The position numbers and the translations under genes are program-made. The notes beneath the pieces are model-generated. The model made no database searches. It worked only from the letters and a program-made list of their open reading frames with translations, and was not told where the DNA came from. Shown one piece after another: positions 1 through 6,941 of a DNA stretch of 34,182 nucleotides; the stretch's first letter is position 1; each line of letters opens with the position of its first letter. The stretch comes from Bacteroidota bacterium. Its GTDB lineage: Bacteria; Bacteroidota; Bacteroidia; B-17B0; Aurantibacillaceae. The stretch lies in assembly GCA_013816615.1 (NCBI GenBank), contig JACDED010000036.1, forward strand, positions 1 to 34,182, written 5' to 3'.

Positions 1-94
1 TTTTCTTGCCATAATTGATACAAATATAACAAATATTTGTATATTATAGAACACTAATTAGTATGACCTATGTGTTTAAACATAAACTGTTTTC

Positions 95-478
95 TTAAAA
101 CGATCTCAACAAAATAATTTCTTTTATAAAAATAAATGTACTTATTAAACACAGGTTGTGAATGAGCTGATCAAAACCGATCAATACAAAAAACAAGCGC
201 ATGTTTTTTTCTTCCCAAAACTTAGATGTGATCTTTGAAGTAATAAGATCTACAATAAAATGTAAGATCACATTTATAAGCCACCAATAAAAAGCAAATA
301 ATGGGTCGCCATAATAATAAACCATAAAACCAAAAGTAAGTAACGATACTAAGGCATAAGTACCCACATGAATACATAACCATTTAAAACTTTTGCTTTT
401 GCCGGTTGCCATTTTAGAAGATTGGAAAACAAAATCTGCTAAAAAATGTACAATAAATATTACGATAAAGGAGATCAT
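95..478 (-). CDS. DUF3307 family small membrane protein
   Basis: This 127-aa integral membrane protein has three or four hydrophobic segments. The N-terminal pattern HFLADFVFQS, the middle HFIVDLITS and the late FDQLIHNLCL are the features I associate with the DUF3307 family. Members of that family are small membrane proteins of unknown biochemical role. The ATG at 476-478 overlaps the dapD stop codon by one base (TAATG arrangement), so it is probably translationally coupled to dapD and transcribed with it. Nothing else in the sequence suggests a function. Membership is recognised from motif memory, not from a search. Confidence 0.8.
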   Translation of the reverse strand: MISFIVIFIVHFLADFVFQSSKMATGKSKSFKWLCIHVGTYALVSLLTFGFMVYYYGDPLFAFYWWLINVILHFIVDLITSKITSKFWEEKNMRLFFVLIGFDQLIHNLCLISTFIFIKEIILLRSF

Positions 479-1287
479 TAAACAGCTACATTATTCTCGC
501 GCAATGCATCATTTAAAGAAGTTTTAAGATCGGTACTTTCTTTACGCTTACCAATTATTAAAGCGCAAGGCACCTGGTACTCACCCGCAGGAAATTTTTT
601 GGTATAACTTCCGGGAATCACAACACTGCGTTCAGGCACATAACCTTTCGTTTCAACAGGTGTTGCGCCTGTAACATCAATTATTTTTGTTGACATGGTT
701 AAAACAACGTTGGCTCCCAAAACCGCTTCCTTACCCACTCTTACACCTTCTACCACAATACAGCGTGAACCTACAAAACAATTATCCTCTATAATTACGG
801 GTGCGGCCTGCACTGGTTCTAATACGCCGCCAATACCTACTCCACCACTGAGGTGTACATTTTTTCCAATTTGCGCGCAGCTGCCTACAGTTGCCCACGT
901 ATCAACCATTGTACCGCTATCTACATAAGCGCCAATATTTACATAAGATGGCATCATAATTACACCGCTGGCTAAGAATGAGCCGTAGCGCGACACTGCC
1001 GGTGGCACTACGCGAACTCCCAATTTTTCATAATTGGTTTTAAGTGCCATTTTATCGTGAAATTCAAATGGGCCAACCTCAATAGTAGCCATTTTACGGG
1101 TTGGAAAATACATGATCACCGCTTTTTTAACCCAATCATTTACCTGCCAGCTTCCATCTGCTAAAGGCTCTGCAACGCGCAATTTTCCCTTGTCCAGCTG
1201 CTCGATAACGGCGTTTATAGTGTCTAAAGTATTTTTTTCTTTAAGTAGTTCCCTGTTTAGCCATGCGGCTTCAATAATAGTTTGCAT
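478..1287 (-). CDS. dapD: 2,3,4,5-tetrahydropyridine-2,6-dicarboxylate N-succinyltransferase
   Basis: DapD transfers succinyl from succinyl-CoA to tetrahydrodipicolinate in the succinylase branch of meso-diaminopimelate and lysine synthesis, in the cytoplasm. The product is 269 aa, the usual length. It has the helical N-terminus (MQTIIEAAW), followed at about residues 100-210 by left-handed beta-helix hexapeptide repeats (MMPSYVNIGAYVDSG, then VGSCAQIGKNVHLSGGVGIGG and VIIEDNCFVGSRC). The reading frame stays open to 1482, but that extension would be read through the tRNA-Arg gene on the opposite strand. The ATG at 1285-1287 matches the family N-terminus and was chosen. The gene is divergent from tRNA-Arg and coupled to the DUF3307 gene downstream. 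Confidence 0.95.
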   Translation of the reverse strand: MQTIIEAAWLNRELLKEKNTLDTINAVIEQLDKGKLRVAEPLADGSWQVNDWVKKAVIMYFPTRKMATIEVGPFEFHDKMALKTNYEKLGVRVVPPAVSRYGSFLASGVIMMPSYVNIGAYVDSGTMVDTWATVGSCAQIGKNVHLSGGVGIGGVLEPVQAAPVIIEDNCFVGSRCIVVEGVRVGKEAVLGANVVLTMSTKIIDVTGATPVETKGYVPERSVVIPGSYTKKFPAGEYQVPCALIIGKRKESTDLKTSLNDALRENNVAV

Positions 1288-1304
1288 AGTTCTTTTCAAA
1301 ATCC

Positions 1305-1336
1305 TTTGCAAGATATTAAAAAAATGTATATTTTTG
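1305..1336 (+). promoter_or_regulatory. Bacteroidota-type promoter of tRNA-Arg
   Basis: TTTG at 1305-1308 is followed by a 20-bp spacer and then TATTTTTG at 1329-1336. This is a full match to the Bacteroidota housekeeping consensus TTTG-N19/20-TAnnTTTG. The predicted transcription start, about 7 bp downstream, leaves a short leader before the tRNA at 1350. The -33 element lies only 18 bp from the dapD start on the other strand, so the two divergent promoters must overlap. Confidence 0.7.
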
Positions 1337-1349
1337 CAGACCAAATTAT

Positions 1350-1423
1350 GGTTATGTAGCTCAACTGGATAGAGCACCTCACTACGGATGAGGAGGTTTG
1401 GGGTTCGACTCCCTACATGACCA
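1350..1423 (+). tRNA. tRNA-Arg (anticodon ACG)
   Basis: A complete cloverleaf can be drawn. The acceptor stem GGTTATG (1350-1356) pairs with CATGACC (1416-1422) with one G-T pair, and the discriminator is A1423. The D arm is GCTC/GAGC. The anticodon stem CCTCA (1377-1381) pairs with TGAGG (1389-1393) around the loop CTACGGA, which places the anticodon ACG at 1384-1386. The T stem TGGGG/CCCTA encloses TTCGACT. The 3' CCA is not encoded (bases after the discriminator are CTT). ACG is the usual wobble-modified (inosine) arginine tRNA in bacteria. Confidence 0.95.
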
Positions 1424-1430
1424 CTTGTAA

Positions 1431-1467
1431 GGAAAGCACATCTAAAAAGGTGTGCTTTCTTTTTTTC
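1431..1467 (+). terminator. Rho-independent terminator after tRNA-Arg
   Basis: GAAAGCACA (1432-1440) and TGTGCTTTC (1451-1459) form a perfect 9-bp stem with a 10-nt loop. An uninterrupted run of T follows at 1460-1466. It begins eight bases after the tRNA 3' end. Confidence 0.85.
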
Positions 1468-1761
1468 ACACCTTTGAAACATCCTCCGTTGCTATAAGTT
1501 AATGAAACCACTCTATTGAATTTGGAGGTTCGACTATATGCTGACTTTCATAAAATGCTCTACTGTCAGTAATTTAGTGTACCTTGAACCGAGTAAATAG
1601 GTCAATAGACTTGGCCGATGAATAATAGTCTTTTATAGATACAATCTTTCACCCGTATTAGCCAGGTCATTTCTCGCCACAACTATTGTTCTGCGAGTTC
1701 AATTTTAAACCATAAATATCTCGTAGAAGGGTAAAAAAATACATTATAAACGACTAGAACG

Positions 1762-2976
1762 ATGGTGACAGATAAAGAATCTTTTGCCGCTCTGATAAAA
1801 AAACATTCTGAAGAAAAAAAAGATCTGGAAGACACTATACGCTTACAGCATGAAGAGTTAGACCAGGCAAAAAAACATATCAATAAGCAAAATGATGAAA
1901 AGGAAAAACGTGCTGCAGAACTGGTAATTGCTAACATTGAGCTTGTAATTCAAAGCGAGGAAAAGGCAAAACGTGCAGCAGAACTCGCAGTAGCTAACAT
2001 AGAGCTTGCGTTTCAAAGCGAAGAAAAGGCCAAACGCGCCGCCGAATTACTAATTGCCAATATTGAGGTGGCTTTTCAAAGCGATGAGAAAAGAAAAAGA
2101 GCTGCTGAACTGGTGATAGCGAATGTAGAATTAGCCTTCCAAAATTCGGAGAAAGAAAACCGTGCCGCAGAACTTATAATCGCAAATATTGAACTTGCCT
2201 TTCAATTGAAAGAAAAAGGTGGAAGGGTTACTGAATTGAACAATTTACACAACGAAAATACTTTACAACATAAAGCAAAAGATGCGAAAGCTGCCGAAAT
2301 GGAAATTGTAAACCGCGAATTAAAACAGTTTGCCTATGTAGCATCTCATGACCTCCAACATCCACTGCGCACCGTTGCTAGTTACATGGAACTTTTCGAA
2401 TCAGAATATATGAAGGATATGGATGAGGGAGCCCATAAGTATATTCGTACAGTGAAGAATGTTACAAGCCGGATGACCAAATTGATACAGTCACTACTGG
2501 ATTATTCTCACATCGGACACAATAGGAAACGCACTTTGATCGACTGTAATAAACTTATTAAAGAAGTATTGGAAGATCTGCAAACATTAATAAATAAAAC
2601 GGAAGCTTCTATTGAAGTAACGAATTTACCAACGCTCAACCTTTATGATAATGAAATGAGACAGCTTTTTCAAAATCTTATTTCCAACGCAATAAAATTC
2701 CGTAATTCTGAAACTAAGCCTAAAATAAATATATCAGCCAAACAACAACAGGGCGAGTGGATTTTTTCAGTGCAGGATAATGGGATTGGAATTGAAGAAA
2801 TTTACCATGCAAATATTTTTAATATATTCGAGCGGCTTCACAATCATAAGGACTATGAAGGAAGCGGGATCGGGTTGGCGAATTGTAAAAAAATCATCGA
2901 GCTGCATCAAGGAGAAATAAAAGTGGAATCGAAGTTGGGTCAAGGAACGAGATTTTATTTTAATATACCGCAATAA
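1762..2976 (+). CDS. Soluble histidine kinase with seven 21-residue coiled-coil repeats
   Basis: This is a 404-aa cytoplasmic sensor kinase with no signal peptide, membrane segment or recognisable sensor domain. Residues 45-191 are seven consecutive units of exactly 21 residues (core EKxKRAAEL then IANIELAFQ). The last two units are degenerate but keep length. The array runs straight into the DHp helix with the phospho-acceptor H196 (ASHDLQHP). The HATPase follows: N box with N309, G1 DNGIGIEE, F box IFERLH, G2 GSGIGLANCKKII, and a C-terminal GQGTRFYFNIP. The H box reads QHP where most relatives have QEP. From the H box to the N box it aligns without gaps with the kinase at 8100, a clear paralog. 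No response regulator is adjacent, so it is an orphan kinase. The signal it senses is unknown. Confidence 0.9.
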   Translation: MVTDKESFAALIKKHSEEKKDLEDTIRLQHEELDQAKKHINKQNDEKEKRAAELVIANIELVIQSEEKAKRAAELAVANIELAFQSEEKAKRAAELLIANIEVAFQSDEKRKRAAELVIANVELAFQNSEKENRAAELIIANIELAFQLKEKGGRVTELNNLHNENTLQHKAKDAKAAEMEIVNRELKQFAYVASHDLQHPLRTVASYMELFESEYMKDMDEGAHKYIRTVKNVTSRMTKLIQSLLDYSHIGHNRKRTLIDCNKLIKEVLEDLQTLINKTEASIEVTNLPTLNLYDNEMRQLFQNLISNAIKFRNSETKPKINISAKQQQGEWIFSVQDNGIGIEEIYHANIFNIFERLHNHKDYEGSGIGLANCKKIIELHQGEIKVESKLGQGTRFYFNIPQ

Positions 2977-2989
2977 TCCAAAGCTGTTC

Positions 2990-3006
2990 AACTGCAGGTT
3001 GCAGTT
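2990..3006 (+). terminator. Weak hairpin after the kinase gene
   Basis: AACTGCA (2990-2996) and TGCAGTT (3000-3006) form a perfect 7-bp inverted repeat with a 3-nt loop, 13 bp after the kinase stop. No clean T-run follows, so a terminator role is only plausible. The remaining 170 bp up to 3178 show no gene. Confidence 0.35.
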
Positions 3007-3178
3007 TAAGTGCATTTTCTTATTTTCAAATAAAATTTGTTGACCAACTCAAAATCGTTATCTACGTTTTTCAGGCAACATACTCGGAAAATTTTAAGGT
3101 ATGAATGAATTCGTATAAGCAGTCGAATACTGCTAAACCTTTAAGTAAGTACATTTATGATTGAGATCTTAAATAGAT

Positions 3179-3358
3179 TTACTTGGGCTTAGTGGTCACT
3201 ACCTTCTTTTTTTTATCCGTTTTTTTTGCAATTTTTTTAATAGATTTAGTTATAACCTTTATGGTCTTCTTTTTTAGTTCGTCTTTATTATCTTTTAAAA
3301 CTTTCTTAACTGCGGTAAGGAGTTTGCCCTTTAGTATTTTTCTTTCATTCTTTTTCAT
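3179..3358 (-). CDS. Small lysine-rich basic protein
   Basis: This short ORF encodes 59 aa, beginning MKKNERKILKGKL and ending in TDKKKKVVTTKPK. It has an ATG at 3356-3358 and a TAA at 3179-3181. More than a third of residues are Lys, the centre is a likely amphipathic helix, and the tail resembles histone H1/Hc1-type basic tails. Nucleic-acid binding is an inference from composition only. It lies 33 bp downstream of the UspA-domain gene on the same strand and is probably the last gene of that operon. I do not recognise a family. Confidence 0.6.
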   Translation of the reverse strand: MKKNERKILKGKLLTAVKKVLKDNKDELKKKTIKVITKSIKKIAKKTDKKKKVVTTKPK

Positions 3359-3391
3359 AATTATTAGGTTTAAGGTTGTTTTGTAAATTGT

Positions 3392-4237
3392 TTAATTATT
3401 TTCATCATCTATGTGCATAACCAGTATTGGTGTAATAACAGCTAACGCCATATTTTCAGTAATGCTTTTATGCATAAGGTTCTCCCAAAAATTACGGTGT
3501 TTACTCGCAAATGCTAATAAATTGATATTATTTTCTTTGCCATATTTTTTTAATTTTTCTACTGTATCAACTCCATAAATTGTATGCTTTTCGAATGACA
3601 GGCCCGGCTCAACCTCTACAATAAATTGTTCCCAATTATTCTCTTTTACTTCAGGTAAAAGATGTGGTTTTTTTATATTTACAAAATGAATTTTTGCTTG
3701 TATAGTTGTGGCAAAAGCACTTATGTACTGAACAATCTGTTTAGTTACAGAGTCGTAGTTGCTTGCAAACATAATGTGTTTTATAGACTCCCATTTCGCA
3801 TCTCTTGGCACTAGTATAACAGGGCAATGCGCTTTATTAGAAACTTTTATAGATACCGATCCGAATATTTTGGTTAATACATCTGCTAAACCGGTTGCAC
3901 CAATAACAATTAAATCTGTATCATTATTTTTTGACAGATCTGTTAAAACTATTACAGGATCGCCGCTTAGAATTTTTATATTTACTTTTCTCTCTATGGT
4001 ATGCGTTGCGGCATTCTCTTCCGCAATAAGTTCTTCAATATCTTTAATCACTTCTTTATTATTTTCAACAGGAAATGGAGTAGCCATTACATCTGAAACC
4101 ATGATAAGATTTTCTTTTACATTAACAACCGTAAGGCTGGCATTTAGCGCATTAGCTAATGCGCTGGCATAACGGTAAGCGTTTCGTGCAGTAAGTGAAA
4201 AATCAGTGGCAACAATTATGTTTTGTATCTTTTTCAT
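3392..4237 (-). CDS. Universal stress protein, tandem UspA domains
   Basis: This 281-aa cytoplasmic protein has two UspA folds. Domain 1 (about residues 1-145) begins IIVATDFS and carries the ATP-binding signature G-x2-G-x9-G-S (GATGLADVLTKIFGS). Domain 2 (about 150-278) begins HIMFASNYDS and lacks that signature, so one domain probably binds nucleotide and the other has diverged. This arrangement is typical of Bacteroidota. It sits in a minus-strand cluster, 37 bp after the DUF6629 gene and 33 bp before a Lys-rich small gene. A general stress role is the family expectation. The exact trigger is not visible. Confidence 0.9.
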   Translation of the reverse strand: MKKIQNIIVATDFSLTARNAYRYASALANALNASLTVVNVKENLIMVSDVMATPFPVENNKEVIKDIEELIAEENAATHTIERKVNIKILSGDPVIVLTDLSKNNDTDLIVIGATGLADVLTKIFGSVSIKVSNKAHCPVILVPRDAKWESIKHIMFASNYDSVTKQIVQYISAFATTIQAKIHFVNIKKPHLLPEVKENNWEQFIVEVEPGLSFEKHTIYGVDTVEKLKKYGKENNINLLAFASKHRNFWENLMHKSITENMALAVITPILVMHIDDENN

Positions 4238-4274
4238 TTTAATTATTTTTGAGTTTAGTGTTTTAAATTTTATC

Positions 4275-4988
4275 CTAATTATAATTAATTAAAGACGGGA
4301 TTACGTTTATAGCGGGTAATTTTTCAGTTTCCTCTGATAGCTTATCATTCACAATTGCTTTGCGTGTTAATATAAAATAAATGGTTATACTTATTACAGC
4401 GGCAAAAAAACACCAAACTGAAAGAAGGTTATCTTTAAAAAAAAGTCGTGTGACAATATGTGATATTAAAACTATAAAGCCCATAAAAGGAACGAGTTTT
4501 ATACTTGAAAAAAAATGTGAACCAACTGTTGGTATTAAATAAAGTGTTCCTGCAATTAATAAAATTCGGTTGGAAACCTCAAGATCATAATGGATGTGGT
4601 AATGCGCAATTCTTGCGCCATGATCTTTAATGCAGAGATAATAAATCGCAAAGATTGAAAATAACAATCCCATGCAGGAAATTGCCCCTAACATTTTCCT
4701 TCGCTTATTATTTTTTTCGATGAAAAGCATGGCCAGTGGTACCCATAAAGGCCATATAATCAAAGCAAAGGTTAAAAAGAGGTTGGTAGATAATTGCGCT
4801 GACAAATAGTTTTCATTACCAGATAACGATAGCCATACAAACCCTTCTGCAAACTGTTGCATTGCAAAAAGCAAAGGGATACCGGCTAACATTAAGTAAG
4901 ATCTGTCTTCAGTTTTTCTAATACAAGTAACGCCTATAACTGTAAGCAGTGTTCCTGCGGCAAAACTGGCTGTGGTAGAAAAGCACAT
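4275..4988 (-). CDS. DUF6629-like multi-pass membrane protein
   Basis: This 237-aa inner-membrane protein has seven or so hydrophobic segments. The N-terminus MCFSTTASFAAGTLL followed by an Arg-rich loop and MQQFAEGFVWL is the pattern I associate with the DUF6629 family, whose function is unknown. The start at 4986-4988 is ATG. It lies 21 bp downstream of the Pro-rich ORF and 37 bp upstream of the UspA gene, all on the minus strand, so co-transcription with a stress protein is likely. No catalytic motif is apparent. Confidence 0.75.
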   Translation of the reverse strand: MCFSTTASFAAGTLLTVIGVTCIRKTEDRSYLMLAGIPLLFAMQQFAEGFVWLSLSGNENYLSAQLSTNLFLTFALIIWPLWVPLAMLFIEKNNKRRKMLGAISCMGLLFSIFAIYYLCIKDHGARIAHYHIHYDLEVSNRILLIAGTLYLIPTVGSHFFSSIKLVPFMGFIVLISHIVTRLFFKDNLLSVWCFFAAVISITIYFILTRKAIVNDKLSEETEKLPAINVIPSLINYN

Positions 4989-5009
4989 AGTATAAAGATT
5001 AATTGTTAC

Positions 5010-5216
5010 TTATTTTTCTTTTTTTTCAGGTTTAGTGATGGGCCCTCTTTCTGGCTGAAAAGGCTCTATTTCAGGCACTACAGGTAATGGTTCTTCTTTT
5101 TTAATTTCCGGTTTTATCTCCGGCAAATCTGGTAGAACAGGGTTGGTCTGTGGTATTGTTGGAAGTTCAATCTTTTGGGGTGTTATTATTTCGGGCTTTT
5201 TTGGTTTATCTTTCAT
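5010..5216 (-). CDS. Small proline/glutamate/lysine-rich protein
   Basis: This 68-aa protein is built almost wholly of Pro, Glu, Lys and Ile (PKKPEIITPQKIELP at the start, PEKKEK at the end). It has no signal peptide or membrane segment and is predicted to be disordered. It is the first gene of the minus-strand cluster that continues with the DUF6629, UspA and Lys-rich genes. The ATG at 5214-5216 starts right after an A/T-rich leader. No family is recognised. A spacer-like or scaffold role would be pure speculation. Confidence 0.6.
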   Translation of the reverse strand: MKDKPKKPEIITPQKIELPTIPQTNPVLPDLPEIKPEIKKEEPLPVVPEIEPFQPERGPITKPEKKEK

Positions 5217-5539
5217 TTTAATTTTATTTTTTTAATTAAACATCTGGTAAAGCAAAAGTGAATTTTTTAATGATATATATCTTTATACATAACAAATCAT
5301 GCCAACCCATCAAAACAAGGTAACAGGCCTGCCAAACAATGATAGCGCATTTAATTAATTTTGAGGAAATATGGGATAACGGGATAATGGGGTATTATAC
5401 GCAGTTATCGCAGTTTGGGAATAGCATTTAAAGAATGAACTTACAGTTTTATACGCATTATTGCAGTTTATAACATCTAATTCTGATATTCTAATTCTTT
5501 TTTTGCTAAGTCTTTTAACTTTTTTTTAAAAATATATTA
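5217..5539. other. Intergenic region with imperfect direct repeats
   Basis: No gene is seen here. It contains two related segments 54 bp apart: TTATACGCA...GCAGTTT at 5395-5416 and the same pattern with one base fewer at 5449-5469. GGGATAACGGGATAATGGGG lies at 5373-5392. These could be binding sites between the divergent minus-strand operon and the Rnk-like gene, or simple repeat decay. Confidence 0.4.
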
Positions 5540-5570
5540 TTGCTTTCGATCATTTACGATTTTAATTTTG
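5540..5570 (+). promoter_or_regulatory. Promoter of the Rnk-like gene
   Basis: TTG at 5540-5542, a 20-bp spacer and TAATTTTG at 5563-5570 match the Bacteroidota consensus. The predicted start at about 5577 gives a leader of roughly 20 nt before the ATG at 5596. Confidence 0.65.
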
Positions 5571-5595
5571 ATGCATCAAATTTTGCAATCGAATT

Positions 5596-5949
5596 ATGAA
5601 ACCTTTAATCGCAGAGTCTGTTTATTACAAGCTGAGTACTTTAGACCACCCACTCGCTCCTTATCTACTTGAAAATTTGGCAAGTGCAAAAGTTGTTGAT
5701 GACACCATTTTTGAAGAAAGCATAGTAACTCTTAACTCAACAGTAGATTATATTGAACCTGGAATGCGTCCTGTGCGGATCCAGATTGTTTTACCAGATC
5801 AGGAAGATTTAACCAAGCGTAAGGTTTCAGTTTTGGCTCCTATAAGCATAGCGCTGTTGGGATTTAAAGAAATGGATGAAATAGTAATAAAAACATCAGC
5901 TGGAAAAAAGAAAGTAAAAATTCTAAAAGTCCAGAATTACGAAAATTAA
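5596..5949 (+). CDS. GreA/GreB C-terminal-domain protein (Rnk-like)
   Basis: This 117-aa protein consists of a short helical N-terminal part (residues 1-40, LDHPLAPYLLENLASAKVV) and a GreA/GreB C-terminal FKBP-like domain (about 42-115, DYIEPGMRPVRIQIVLPDQED then ISIALLGFKEMDEI). It lacks the Gre coiled-coil that reaches into the RNA polymerase channel. This matches the Rnk family, which binds RNA polymerase and acts as an anti-Gre or regulatory factor. It stands alone behind its own promoter. The family call is firm, but the cellular role in this organism is not known. Confidence 0.8.
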   Translation: MKPLIAESVYYKLSTLDHPLAPYLLENLASAKVVDDTIFEESIVTLNSTVDYIEPGMRPVRIQIVLPDQEDLTKRKVSVLAPISIALLGFKEMDEIVIKTSAGKKKVKILKVQNYEN

Positions 5950-6076
5950 TTGTTGGTATGTAACCTCCTCAAAAAATTGGCTATATATATTATATATATC
6001 CCTGTTAATCTTGATGATTTCACTTTTTCTGGTAAATATCGGTGATCAAAAACAAATTAATTTTCACACAATAGAG

Positions 6077-6322
6077 TTATAAATAGTTGTTTACCGTCTT
6101 ATTGTCTTTTATAAAAATAATTAGTTTTTCTTCTTCTTCAGGGGTATGATCTGAAATAAAAAACGCATAATCACGAAACTTTTCTAAGACTTTTATTTTG
6201 CTGTTCCCTTCTTTTAGTAAAGTTTTAATATCAACTTTGAATTTTCTGAAGTGAACAGCTTCTATTTTAGTTTCGGGTTTGTTAGTTTTAAAAACAAATT
6301 CCTTTATAATCTCTTGAGTCAT
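6077..6322 (-). CDS. Hypothetical 81-aa protein
   Basis: This is an 81-aa cytoplasmic protein with a charged, mixed alpha/beta pattern (AVHFRKFKVDIKTLLKEG, then YAFFISDHTPEEEEKLIIFI). It has no signal peptide or membrane segment. It starts at ATG 6320-6322 and converges on the Rnk-like gene across a 127-bp gap that contains an AT-rich imperfect palindrome (about 5981-5997). I recognise no family. Coding potential is supported by the even, non-repetitive composition and by its position in otherwise empty sequence. Confidence 0.55.
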   Translation of the reverse strand: MTQEIIKEFVFKTNKPETKIEAVHFRKFKVDIKTLLKEGNSKIKVLEKFRDYAFFISDHTPEEEEKLIIFIKDNKTVNNYL

Positions 6323-6477
6323 ATTGAATAATTTTAAAATTTAGGGCTTAATTTCTCAATATACAAAAAGTCTTCGTCATTTAGGTTGTTTATTCTAGAA
6401 TTCGTTCAATTGCAATTCAAGCAAACTAAAAAACAGCAATTAAATGAATTTACAAAACACTAATAGGCGGCTTTTGA

Positions 6478-6756
6478 GTTTTATCCTTAATCATAATACC
6501 AACGTCTGACAATCTCATTGTAAATGTTTCTTCCACAAAGGTTTCTTTGAAGGAAATTCAACTTACTATTTTTGATTCAAAATGTGAAACGGTGAAAGTT
6601 ATTGATTTGCCTTATGCCGCTAAAAACATGAATTTGGCTATTCCCATAACCGATCTTCCGTTTGGAAATTATTTTTATACAATTACAAAAAAAAATAAAG
6701 AATTACATAATGGGACATTTGTAAGAGATTGGTTTGATGCTGATTTAATAAACTAA
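6478..6756 (+). pseudogene. Solo T9SS type A sorting-domain-like ORF, probable remnant
   Basis: The frame is open from 6478 and reads PTSDNLIVNVSS, then KEIQLTIFDSKCETVK, then ITDLPFGNYFYTI and a short basic tail. This is the layout of a Por-secretion-system C-terminal sorting domain: PNP-like start, a Y/F-D turn, an LPxGxYF strand and a terminal strand. No ATG precedes the domain. The only early start in frame is TTG at 6547. An ATG in another frame at about 6444 runs up to the domain start and then stops, which would fit a frameshift. It is most likely the decayed tail of a secreted protein, or a solo domain translated from TTG. Confidence 0.5.
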
Positions 6757-6815
6757 AACCATAAGGGCTTCGATCTATTGTCTTTAGCCCATGATTTTAC
6801 TATATTTTCGCATTT

Positions 6816-6878
6816 ACAACTACTGGTTGTTGAATAACAACTATAAGTAGCGTAATTACAACTATAAGTTACCATACT
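6816..6878 (+). repeat. Three 21-bp direct repeats (candidate operators)
   Basis: ACAACTA begins at 6816, 6837 and 6858, exactly 21 bp apart. The second and third copies share ACAACTATAAGT in full. The third contains the arms AACT/AGTT around ATA (6860-6870). The array ends 4 bp before the -33 element of the promoter of the HTH gene. Two-turn spacing places the copies on one face of the helix, as expected for cooperative binding by a repressor or activator. Confidence 0.6.
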
Positions 6879-6882
6879 TTTA

Positions 6883-6913
6883 TTGACTCGGGCAAGCGGT
6901 TCAATTACCTTTG
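6883..6913 (+). promoter_or_regulatory. Promoter of the HTH-pentapeptide gene
   Basis: TTG at 6883-6885, a 20-bp spacer and TACCTTTG at 6906-6913 are a full consensus match. The predicted start at about 6920 lies 22 nt upstream of the ATG at 6942. Confidence 0.7.
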
Positions 6914-6941
6914 TAAGGTAAAAAAACTAAAAATTAAACTT

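Noticed and set aside
1288-1482. Longer dapD start at 1482
   Set aside because: The extension would run antisense through the tRNA-Arg gene, and it lacks similarity to the DapD N-terminus.
3183-3386. Plus-strand hydrophobic 67-aa frame
   Set aside because: It is the antisense of the Lys-rich small gene; Phe/Leu runs arise from AAA codons read in reverse.
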